Shown here piece by piece: positions 52,143 to 63,608 of a stretch of DNA of 64,000 nt; the stretch's first letter is position 1, and each line of letters begins with the position of its first letter. The notes below the pieces were generated by a model that saw nothing but the letters and a program-made list of their open reading frames with translations, was not told the DNA's origin and searched no databases. The position numbers and the translations under genes were made by a program. The stretch is from Lepidurus packardi (lineage: Eukaryota; Arthropoda; Branchiopoda; Notostraca; Triopsidae): the NCBI GenBank assembly GCA_023053545.1, contig JAKZAN010000046.1:248001-312000 (forward strand), given 5' to 3'.

Positions 52143-54240
52143 ATCGACGTCTCTAATCGAGGTCTCTGATCGGGTCTCTAATCCGGTCTCTAATCGGGTC
52201 TCTAATCGGGTCTGTGATCGGGTCTCTAATCGGGTCTCTGATCGGGTCTCTGATCGGGTCTCTGATCGGGTCTCTGATCGACTCTCTGATCGGGTCTCTG
52301 ATCGGGTCTCTAATCGGGTCTCTAATCGGGTCTCTGATCGGGTCTCTGATCGGGTCTCTAATCGGGTCTCTAATCGGGTCTCTGATCGGGTCTCTGATCG
52401 GGTCTCTAATCGGGTCTCTAATCGGGTCTCTAATCGGGTCTCTGATCGGGTCTCTGATCGGGTCTTTAATCGGGTCTTTAATCGGGTCTCTGATCGGGTC
52501 TCTGATCGGGTCTCTATTCGGGTCTCTAATCGGGTCTCTGATCGGGTCTCTAATCGGGTCTCTGATCGGGTCTCTTATCGCGTCTCTGATCGGGTCTCTG
52601 ATTGGGTCTCTAATCGGGTTAACAGACGTGCACTTTGATCGGGTCTCTGATCGGGTCTCTAATCGAGTCTCTAATCGGGTCTCTGATCGGGTCTCTAATC
52701 GGGTCTCTAATCGGGTCTCTGATCGGGTCTCTGATTGGGTCTCTAATCGGGTCTCAATCGGGTCTCTAATCGGGTCTCTAAACGGGTCTCTAATCGGGTC
52801 TCTGATCGGGTCTCTGATCGGGTCTCTGATCGGGTCTCTAATCGGGTCTCTGATCGGGTCTCTGATCGGGTCTCTAATCGGGTCTCTGATCGTGTCTCTG
52901 ATCGGGTCTCTAATCGGGTCTCTAATCGGGTCTCTAATCGGGTCTCTGATCGAGTCTCTGATCGGGTCTCTAATCGGGTCTCTGATCGGGTCTCTGATCG
53001 GGTCTCTAATCGGGTCTCTAATCGGGTCTCTGATCGGGTCTCTAATCGGGTCTCTAATCGGGTCTCTGATCGGGTCTCTAATCGGGTCTCTAATCGGGTC
53101 TCTGATCGGGTCTCTAATCGGGTCTCTAATCGGGTCTCTGATCGGGTCTCTAATTGGGTCTCTAATCGGGTCTCTAATCGGGTCTCTAATCGACGTCTCT
53201 AATCGAGGTCTCTGATCGGGTCTCTAATCCGGTCTCTAATCGGGTCTCTAATCGGGTCTGTGATCGGGTCTCTAATCGGGTCTCTGATCGGGTCTCTGAT
53301 CGGGTCTCTGATCGGGTCTCTGATCGACTCTCTGATCGGGTCTCTGATCGGGTCTCTAATCGGGTCTCTAATCGGGTCTCTGATCGGGTCTCTGATCGGG
53401 TCTCTAATCGGGTCTCTAATCGGGTCTCTGATCGGGTCTCTGATCGGGTCTCTAATCGGGTCTCTAATCGGGTCTCTAATCGGGTCTCTGATCGGGTCTC
53501 TGATCGGGTCTTTAATCGGGTCTTTAATCGGGTCTCTGATCGGGTCTCTGATCGGGTCTCTATTCGGGTCTCTAATCGGGTCTCTGATCGGGTCTCTAAT
53601 CGGGTCTCTGATCGGGTCTCTTATCGCGTCTCTGATCGGGTCTCTGATTGGGTCTCTAATCGGGTTAACAGACGTGCACTTTGATCGGGTCTCTGATCGG
53701 GTCTCTAATCGAGTCTCTAATCGGGTCTCTGATCGGGTCTCTAATCGGGTCTCTAATCGGGTCTCTGATCGGGTCTCTGATTGGGTCTCTAATCGGGTCT
53801 CAATCGGGTCTCTAATCGGGTCTCTAAACGGGTCTCTAATCGGGTCTCTGATCGGGTCTCTGATCGGGTCTCTGATCGGGTCTCTAATCGGGTCTCTGAT
53901 CGGGTCTCTGATCGGGTCTCTAATCGGGTCTCTGATCGTGTCTCTGATCGGGTCTCTAATCGGGTCTCTAATCGGGTCTCTAATCGGGTCTCTGATCGAG
54001 TCTCTGATCGGGTCTCTAATCGGGTCTCTGATCGGGTCTCTGATCGGGTCTCTAATCGGGTCTCTAATCGGGTCTCTGATCGGGTCTCTAATCGGGTCTC
54101 TAATCGGGTCTCTGATCGGGTCTCTAATCGGGTCTCTAATCGGGTCTCTGATCGGGTCTCTAATCGGGTCTCTAATCGGGTCTCTGATCGGGTCTCTGAT
54201 TGGGTCTCTAATCGGATCTCTAATCGGGTCTCTAATCGAA
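52143..54240 (+). repeat. 1046-bp higher-order repeat, two units
   Basis: Two units run from one TCGACGTC landmark to the next (about 52143 to 53189 to 54235), with the GTTAAC landmark at 52618 and 53664. Both include the shortened unit TCTCAATCGGG and the TCTCTAAACGGG unit. Another pair with the same 1046-bp spacing lies at about 60.3-62.5 kb (landmarks 60847 and 61893). Confidence 0.88.
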
Positions 54241-55290
54241 GTCTCTAATCGAGGTCTCTGATCGGGTCTCTAATCCGGTCTCTAATCGGGTCTCTGATCG
54301 GGTCTATAATCGGGTTATCAGACGTGCACTTTGCCCGGGACTCTAATCGGGTCTCTAATCGGGTCTCTGATCGGGTCTCTGATTGGGTCTCTAATCGGGT
54401 CTCAATCGGGTCTCTAATCGGGTCTCTAAACGGGTCTCTAATCGGGTCTCTGATCGGGTCTCTGATCGGGTCTCTGATCGGGTCTCTGATCGGGTCTCTG
54501 ATCGGGTCTCTAATCGGGTCTCTGATCGGGTCTCTAATCGGGTCTCTAATCGGGTCTCTAATCGGGTCTCTGATCGAGTCTCTGATCGGGTCTCTAATCG
54601 GGTCTCTGATCGGGTCTCTGATCGGGTCTCTGATCGGGTCTCTAATCGGGTCTCTAATCGGGTCTCTGATCGGGTCTCTGATTGGGTCTCTAATCGGGTC
54701 TCTAATCGGGTCTCTAATCGACGTCTCAAATCGAGGTCTCTGATCGGGTCTCTAATCCGGTCTCTAATCGGGTCTCTAATCGGGTCTGTGATCGGGTCTC
54801 TAATCGGGTCTCTGATCGGATCTCTGATCGGGTCTCTGATCGGGTCTCTGATCGACTCTCTGATCGGGTCTCTGATCGGGTCTCTAATCGGGTCTCTAAT
54901 CGGGTACTCTGATCGGGTCTCTGATCGGGTCTCTAATCGGGTCTCTAATCGGGTCTCTAATCGGGTCTCTGATCGGGTCTCTGATCGGGTCTTTAATCGG
55001 GTCTCTGATCGGGTCTCTGATCGGGTCTCTGATCGGGTCTCTGATCGGGTCTCTGATCGGGTCTCTAATCGAGGTCTCTGATCGGGTCTCTAATCCGGTC
55101 TCTAATCGGGTCTCTGATCGGGTCTATAATCGGGTTATCAGACGTGCACTTTGACCGGGACTCTAATCGGGGTCTCTTATCGGGTCTCTAACCGTGTCTC
55201 TGACGGGTCTCTGATCGGGTCTCTGATCGGGTCTCTGATCGGGTCTCTTATCGCGTCTCTGATCGGGTCTCTGATCGGTTCTCTAATCGG

Positions 55291-55379
55291 GTTAACAGAC
55301 GTGCACTAATGCGACGCGAACGCGACGTTGGCCGTCTCAAAAAACCAAAAAACAAACAAACAGACGTGCAATTTGATCG
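55291..55379 (+). mobile_element. 51-bp insert copy 6
   Basis: The insert (55308-55358) is flanked by direct repeats at 55294-55307 and 55359-55372. The right repeat has CAAT instead of CACT (C to A at 55371), a change shared with copies 7 and 8 only. The three right-array copies therefore form one sub-lineage. Confidence 0.6.
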
Positions 55380-57681
55380 GGTCTCTGATCGGGTCTCTGA
55401 TCGGGTCTCTAATCGGGTCTCTAATCGGGTCTCTGATCGGGTCTCTGATTGGGTCTCTAATCGGGTCTCTAATCGGGTCTCTGATCGGGTCTCTGATTGG
55501 GTCTCTAATCGGGTCTCTAATCGGGTCTCTAATCGACGTCTCTAATCGAGGTCTCTGATCGGGTCTCTAATCCGGTCTCTAGTCGGGTCTCTAATCGGGT
55601 ATGTGATCGGGTCTCTAATCGGGTCTATGATCGGGTCTCTGATCGGGTCTCTGATCGGGTCTCTGATCGACTCTCTGATCGGGTCTCTGATCGGGTCTTT
55701 AATCGGGTCTCTGATCGACTCTCTGATCGGGTCTCTGATCGAGTCTCTGATCGGGTCTCTAATCGGGTCTCTGATCGGGTCTCTGATCGGGTCTCTAATC
55801 GGGTCTCTAATCGGGTCTCTGATCGGGTCTCTAATCGGGTCTCTAATCGGGTCTCTGATCGGGTCTCTAATCGGGTCTCTAATCGGGTCTCTAATCGGGT
55901 CTCTAATCGGGTCTCTGATCGGGTCTCTGATCGGGTCTTTAATCGGGTCTTTAATCGGGTCTCTGATCGGGTCTCTGATCGGGTCTCTATTCGGGTCTCT
56001 AATCGGGTCTCTGATCGGGTCTCTTATCGCGTCTCTGATCGGGTCTCTGATTGGGTCTCTAATCGGGTTAACAGACGTGCACTTTGATCGGGTCTCTGAT
56101 CGGGTCTCTAATCGAGTCTCTAATCGGGTCTCTGATCGGGTCTCTAATCGGGTCTCTAATCGGGTCTCTGATCGGGTCTCTGATTGGGTCTCTAATCGGG
56201 TCTCAATCGGGTCTCTAATCGGGTCTCTAAACGGGTCTCTAATCGGGTCTCTGATCGGGTCTCTGATCGGGTCTCTGATCGGGTCTCTAATCGGGTCTCT
56301 GATCGGGTCTCTGATCGGGTCTCTAATCGGGTCTCTGATCGTGTCTCTGATCGGGTCTCTAATCGGGTCTCTAATCGGGTCTCTAATCGGGTCTCTGATC
56401 GAGTCTCTGATCGGGTCTCTAATCGGGTCTCTGATCGGGTCTCTGATCGGGTCTCTAATCGGGTCTCTAATCGGGTCTCTGATCGGGTCTCTAATCGGGT
56501 CTCTAATCGGGTCTCTGATCGGGTCTCTAATCGGGTCTCTAATCGGGTCTCTGATCGGGTCTCTAATCGGGTCTCTAATCGGGTCTCTGATCGGGTCTCT
56601 GATTGGGTCTCTAATCGGGTCTCTAATCGGGTCTCTAATCGAAGTCTCTAATCGAGGTCTCTGATCGGGTCTCTAATCCGGTCTCTAATCGGGTCTCTGA
56701 TCGGGTCTATAATCGGGTTATCAGACGTGCACTTTGCCCGGGACTCTAATCGGGTCTCTAATCGGGTCTCTGATCGGGTCTCTGATTGGGTCTCTAATCG
56801 GGTCTCAATCGGGTCTCTAATCGGGTCTCTAAACGGGTCTCTAATCGGGTCTCTGATCGGGTCTCTGATCGGGTCTCTGATCGGGTCTCTGATCGGGTCT
56901 CTAATCGGGTCTCTGATCGGGTCTCTAATCGGGTCTCTAATCGGGTCTCTAATCGGGTCTCTGATCGAGTCTCTGATCGGGTCTCTAATCGGGTCTCTGA
57001 TCGGGTCTCTGATCGGGTCTCTGATCGGGTCTCTAATCGGGTCTCTAATCGGGTCTCTGATCGGGTCTCTGATTGGGTCTCTAATCGGGTCTCTAATCGG
57101 GTCTCTAATCGACGTCTCAAATCGAGGTCTCTGATCGGGTCTCTAATCCGGTCTCTAATCGGGTCTCTAATCGGGTCTGTGATCGGGTCTCTAATCGGGT
57201 CTCTGATCGGATCTCTGATCGGGTCTCTGATCGGGTCTCTGATCGACTCTCTGATCGGGTCTCTGATCGGGTCTCTAATCGGGTCTCTAATCGGGTACTC
57301 TGATCGGGTCTCTGATCGGGTCTCTAATCGGGTCTCTAATCGGGTCTCTAATCGGGTCTCTGATCGGGTCTCTGATCGGGTCTTTAATCGGGTCTCTGAT
57401 CGGGTCTCTGATCGGGTCTCTGATCGGGTCTCTGATCGGGTCTCTGATCGGGTCTCTAATCGAGGTCTCTGATCGGGTCTCTAATCCGGTCTCTAATCGG
57501 GTCTCTGATCGGGTCTATAATCGGGTTATCAGACGTGCACTTTGACCGGGACTCTAATCGGGGTCTCTTATCGGGTCTCTAACCGTGTCTCTGACGGGTC
57601 TCTGATCGGGTCTCTGATCGGGTCTCTGATCGGGTCTCTTATCGCGTCTCTGATCGGGTCTCTGATCGGTTCTCTAATCGG

Positions 57682-57770
57682 GTTAACAGACGTGCACTAA
57701 TGCGACGCGAACGCGACGTTGGCCGTCTCAAAAAACCAAAAAACAAACAAACAGACGTGCAATTTGATCG
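57682..57770 (+). mobile_element. 51-bp insert copy 7
   Basis: This is the same as copy 6, including the CAAT change in the right direct repeat. It lies 2391 bp downstream and was carried by the 2.4-kb tandem duplication. Confidence 0.6.
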
Positions 57771-57993
57771 GGTCTCTGATCGGGTCTCTGATCGGGTCTC
57801 TAATCGGGTCTCTAATCGGGTCTCTGATCGGGTCTCTGATTGGGTCTCTAATCGGGTCTCTAATCGGGTCTCTGATCGGGTCTCTGATTGGGTCTCTAAT
57901 CGGGTCTCTAATCGGGTCTCTAATCGACGTCTCTAATCGAGGTCTCTGATCGGGTCTCTAATCCGGTCTCTAGTCGGGTCTCTAATCGGGTAT

Positions 57994-60300
57994 GTGATCG
58001 GGTCTCTAATCGGGTCTATGATCGGGTCTCTGATCGGGTCTCTGATCGGGTCTCTGATCGACTCTCTGATCGGGTCTCTGATCGGGTCTTTAATCGGGTC
58101 TCTGATCGACTCTCTGATCGGGTCTCTGATCGAGTCTCTGATCGGGTCTCTAATCGGGTCTCTGATCGGGTCTCTGATCGGGTCTCTAATCGGGTCTCTA
58201 ATCGGGTCTCTGATCGGGTCTCTAATCGGGTCTCTAATCGGGTCTCTGATCGGGTCTCTAATCGGGTCTCTAATCGGGTCTCTAATCGGGTCTCTAATCG
58301 GGTCTCTGATCGGGTCTCTGATCGGGTCTTTAATCGGGTCTTTAATCGGGTCTCTGATCGGGTCTCTGATCGGGTCTCTATTCGGGTCTCTAATCGGGTC
58401 TCTGATCGGGTCTCTAATCGGGTCTCTAATCGGGTCTCTGATCGGGTCTCTAATCGGGTCTCTAATCGGGTCTCTGATCGGGTCTCTAATCGGGTCTCTA
58501 ATCGGGTCTCTAATCGGGTCTCTGATCGAGTCTCTGATCGGGTCTCTAATCGGGTCCCTGATCGGGTTTCTGATCGGGTCTCTAATCGGGTCTCTAATCG
58601 GGTCTCTGATCAAGTCTCTAATCGGGTCTCTAATCGGGTCTCTGATCGGGTCTCTAATCGGGTCTCTAATCGGGTCTCTGATCGGGTCTCTAATCGGGTC
58701 TCTAATCGGGTCTCTGATCGGGTCTCTGATTGGGTCTCTGATCGGGTCTCTAATCCGGTCTCTAATCGGGTCTCTAATCGGGTCTGTGATCGGGTCTCTA
58801 ATCGGGTCTCTGATCGGGTCTCTGATCGGGTCTCTAATCGGGTCTCTAATCGGGTCTCTGATCGGGTCTCTGATCGGGTCTCTAATCGGGTCTCTAATCG
58901 GGTCTCTAATCGGGTCTCTGATCGGGTCTCTGATCGGGTCTTTAATCGGGTCTTTAATCGGATCTCTGATCGGGTCTCTGATCGGGTCTCTATTCGGGTC
59001 TCTAATCGGGTCTCTGATCGGGTCTCTGATCGGGTCTCTGATCTGGTCTCTAATCGGGTCTCTAATCGGGTCTCTGATCGGGTCTCTAATCGGGTCTCTG
59101 ATCGGGTCTCTAATCGGGTCTCTAATCGGGTCTCTGATCGGGTCTCTAATCGGGTCTCTAATCGGGTCTCTGATCGGGTCTCTAATCGGGTCTCTAATCG
59201 GGTCTCTAATCGGGTCTCTGATCGAGTCTCTGATCGGGTCTCTAATCGGGTCCCTGATCGGGTTTCTGATCGGGTCTCTAATCGGGTCTCTAATCGGGTC
59301 TCTAATCGGGTCTCTGATCGGGTCTCTGATCGGGTCTTTAATCGGGTCTTTAATCGGATCTCTGATCGGGTCTCTGATCGGGTCTCTATTCGGGTCTCTA
59401 ATCGGGTCTCTGATCGGGTCTCTAATCGGGTCTCTGATCGGGTCTCTTATCGCGTCTCTTATCGCGTCTCTGATCGGGTCTCTAATCGGGTCTCTAATCG
59501 GGTCTCTGATCGGGTCTCTGATCGGGTCTTTAATCGGGTCTTTAATCGGATCTCTGATCGGGTCTCTGATCGGGTCTCTATTCGGGTCTCTAATCGGGTC
59601 TCTGATCGGGTCTCTAATCGGGTCTCTGATCGGGTCTCTTATCGCGTCTCTGATCGGGTCTCTAATCGGGTCTCTAATCGGGTCTCTGATCGGGTCTCTG
59701 ATTGGGTCTCTAATCGGGTCTCTAATCGGGTCTCTAATCGGGTTTCTAAACGGGTCTCTAATCGGTTCTCTGATCGGGTCTCTGATCGGGTCTCTGATCG
59801 GGTCTCTGATCTGGTCTCTAATCGGGTCTCTAATCGGGTCTCTGATCGGGTCTCTAATCGGGTCTCTAATCGGGTCTCTGATCGGGTCTCTGATCGGGTC
59901 TCTAATCGGGTCTCTGATCGGGTCTCTGATCGGGTCTCTGATCGGGTCTCTAATCGGGTCTCTGATCGGGTCTCTGATCGGGTCTCTAATCGGGTCTCTA
60001 ATCGGGGTTCTGATTGGGTCTCTAATCGGGTCTCTAATCGGGTCTCTGATCGGGTCTCTAATCGGGTCTCTAATCGGGTCTCTGATCGAGTCTCTGATCG
60101 GGTCTCTAATCGGGTCTCTGATCGGGTCTCTGATCGGGTCTCTAATCGGGTCTCTAATCGGGTCTCTGATCGGGTCTCTAATCGGGTCTCTAATCGGGTC
60201 TCTGATCGGGTCTCTAATCGGGTCTCAATCGGGTCTCTAATCGGGTCTCTAAACGGGTCTCTAATCGGGTCTCTGATCGGGTCTCTGATCGGGTCTCTGA
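57994..60300 (+). repeat. 2.2-kb stretch of 12-bp repeat without GTTA landmark
   Basis: From 57994 to 60240 no GTTAWC landmark interrupts the 12-bp units, so one frame of 748 codons stays open. It is composed of repeated sub-blocks, for example TCTTTAATC pairs, TCTATTCGGG and TCTTATCGCG at about 59.45 and 59.64 kb. It contains one GGGGTTCTGATTGGG oddity at about 60,005. It is not a gene. Confidence 0.8.
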
Positions 60301-63300
60301 TTGGGTCTCTAATCGGGTCTCTAATCGGGTCTCTAATCGACGTCTCTAATCGAGGTCTCTGATCGGGTCTCTAATCCGGTCTCTAGTCGGGTCTCTAATC
60401 GGGTATGTGATCGGGTCTCTAATCGGGTCTATGATCGGGTCTCTGATCGGGTCTCTGATCGGGTCTCTGATCGACTCTCTGATCGGGTCTCTGATCGGGT
60501 CTTTAATCGGGTCTCTGATCGACTCTCTGATCGGGTCTCTAATCGGGTCTCTAATCGGGTCTCTGATCGGGTCTCTGATCGGGTCTCTAATCGGGTCTCT
60601 AATCGGGTCTCTGATCGGGTCTCTGATCGGGTCTCTAATCGGGTCTCTAATCGGGTCTCTAATCGGGTCTCTGATCGGGTCTCTGATCGGGTCTTTAATC
60701 GGGTCTTTAATCGGGTCTCTGATCGGGTCTCTGATCGGGTCTCTATTCGGGTCTCTAATCGGGTCTCTGATCGGGTCTCTAATCGGGTCTCTGATCGGGT
60801 CTCTTATCGCGTCTCTGATCGGGTCTCTGATTGGGTCTCTAATCGGGTTAACAGACGTGCACTTTGATCGGGTCTCTGATCGGGTCTCTAATCGAGTCTC
60901 TAATCGGGTCTCTGATCGGGTCTCTAATCGGGTCTCTAATCGGGTCTCTGATCGGGTCTCTGATTGGGTCTCTAATCGGGTCTCAATCGGGTCTCTAATC
61001 GGGTCTCTAAACGGGTCTCTAATCGGGTCTCTGATCGGGTCTCTGATCGGGTCTCTGATCGGGTCTCTAATCGGGTCTCTGATCGGGTCTCTGATCGGGT
61101 CTCTAATCGGGTCTCTGATCGTGTCTCTGATCGGGTCTCTAATCGGGTCTCTAATCGGGTCTCTAATCGGGTCTCTGATCGAGTCTCTGATCGGGTCTCT
61201 AATCGGGTCTCTGATCGGGTCTCTGATCGGGTCTCTAATCGGGTCTCTAATCGGGTCTCTGATCGGGTCTCTAATCGGGTCTCTAATCGGGTCTCTGATC
61301 GGGTCTCTAATCGGGTCTCTAATCGGGTCTCTGATCGGGTCTCTAATCGGGTCTCTAATCGGGTCTCTGATCGGGTCTCTAATTGGGTCTCTAATCGGGT
61401 CTCTAATCGGGTCTCTAATCGACGTCTCTAATCGAGGTCTCTGATCGGGTCTCTAATCCGGTCTCTAATCGGGTCTCTAATCGGGTCTGTGATCGGGTCT
61501 CTAATCGGGTCTCTGATCGGGTCTCTGATCGGGTCTCTGATCGGGTCTCTGATCGACTCTCTGATCGGGTCTCTGATCGGGTCTCTAATCGGGTCTCTAA
61601 TCGGGTCTCTGATCGGGTCTCTGATCGGGTCTCTAATCGGGTCTCTAATCGGGTCTCTGATCGGGTCTCTGATCGGGTCTCTAATCGGGTCTCTAATCGG
61701 GTCTCTAATCGGGTCTCTGATCGGGTCTCTGATCGGGTCTTTAATCGGGTCTTTAATCGGGTCTCTGATCGGGTCTCTGATCGGGTCTCTATTCGGGTCT
61801 CTAATCGGGTCTCTGATCGGGTCTCTAATCGGGTCTCTGATCGGGTCTCTTATCGCGTCTCTGATCGGGTCTCTGATTGGGTCTCTAATCGGGTTAACAG
61901 ACGTGCACTTTGATCGGGTCTCTGATCGGGTCTCTAATCGAGTCTCTAATCGGGTCTCTGATCGGGTCTCTAATCGGGTCTCTAATCGGGTCTCTGATCG
62001 GGTCTCTGATTGGGTCTCTAATCGGGTCTCAATCGGGTCTCTAATCGGGTCTCTAAACGGGTCTCTAATCGGGTCTCTGATCGGGTCTCTGATCGGGTCT
62101 CTGATCGGGTCTCTAATCGGGTCTCTGATCGGGTCTCTGATCGGGTCTCTAATCGGGTCTCTGATCGTGTCTCTGATCGGGTCTCTAATCGGGTCTCTAA
62201 TCGGGTCTCTAATCGGGTCTCTGATCGAGTCTCTGATCGGGTCTCTAATCGGGTCTCTGATCGGGTCTCTGATCGGGTCTCTAATCGGGTCTCTAATCGG
62301 GTCTCTGATCGGGTCTCTAATCGGGTCTCTAATCGGGTCTCTGATCGGGTCTCTAATCGGGTCTCTAATCGGGTCTCTGATCGGGTCTCTAATCGGGTCT
62401 CTAATCGGGTCTCTGATCGGGTCTCTGATTGGGTCTCTAATCGGATCTCTAATCGGGTCTCTAATCGAAGTCTCTAATCGAGGTCTCTGATCGGGTCTCT
62501 AATCCGGTCTCTAATCGGGTCTCTGATCGGGTCTATAATCGGGTTATCAGACGTGCACTTTGCCCGGGACTCTAATCGGGTCTCTAATCGGGTCTCTGAT
62601 CGGGTCTCTGATTGGGTCTCTAATCGGGTCTCAATCGGGTCTCTAATCGGGTCTCTAAACGGGTCTCTAATCGGGTCTCTGATCGGGTCTCTGATCGGGT
62701 CTCTGATCGGGTCTCTGATCGGGTCTCTGATCGGGTCTCTAATCGGGTCTCTGATCGGGTCTCTAATCGGGTCTCTAATCGGGTCTCTAATCGGGTCTCT
62801 GATCGAGTCTCTGATCGGGTCTCTAATCGGGTCTCTGATCGGGTCTCTGATCGGGTCTCTGATCGGGTCTCTAATCGGGTCTCTAATCGGGTCTCTGATC
62901 GGGTCTCTGATTGGGTCTCTAATCGGGTCTCTAATCGGGTCTCTAATCGACGTCTCAAATCGAGGTCTCTGATCGGGTCTCTAATCCGGTCTCTAATCGG
63001 GTCTCTAATCGGGTCTGTGATCGGGTCTCTAATCGGGTCTCTGATCGGATCTCTGATCGGGTCTCTGATCGGGTCTCTGATCGACTCTCTGATCGGGTCT
63101 CTGATCGGGTCTCTAATCGGGTCTCTAATCGGGTACTCTGATCGGGTCTCTGATCGGGTCTCTAATCGGGTCTCTAATCGGGTCTCTAATCGGGTCTCTG
63201 ATCGGGTCTCTGATCGGGTCTTTAATCGGGTCTCTGATCGGGTCTCTGATCGGGTCTCTGATCGGGTCTCTGATCGGGTCTCTGATCGGGTCTCTAATCG

Positions 63301-63519
63301 AGGTCTCTGATCGGGTCTCTAATCCGGTCTCTAATCGGGTCTCTGATCGGGTCTATAATCGGGTTATCAGACGTGCACTTTGACCGGGACTCTAATCGGG
63401 GTCTCTTATCGGGTCTCTAACCGTGTCTCTGACGGGTCTCTGATCGGGTCTCTGATCGGGTCTCTGATCGGGTCTCTTATCGCGTCTCTGATCGGGTCTC
63501 TGATCGGTTCTCTAATCGG

Positions 63520-63608
63520 GTTAACAGACGTGCACTAATGCGACGCGAACGCGACGTTGGCCGTCTCAAAAAACCAAAAAACAAACAAACAGACGTGCAA
63601 TTTGATCG
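63520..63608 (+). mobile_element. 51-bp insert copy 8
   Basis: This is the same as copy 6, including the CAAT change. It lies 8229 bp downstream and was carried by the long duplication that runs to the window end. Confidence 0.6.

Larger units (their letters stand above)
53590..58385 (+). repeat. 2.4-kb tandem duplication (offset 2403 then 2391 bp)
   Basis: The segment 53590-55990 is repeated at about 55993-58385. The offset is 2403 bp up to the run of TCTCTGATCGGG near 54.48 kb and 2391 bp after it: the second copy has one fewer 12-bp unit. Insert copies 6 and 7 are part of this pair. The copies diverge near 56.0/58.4 kb. Confidence 0.88.
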
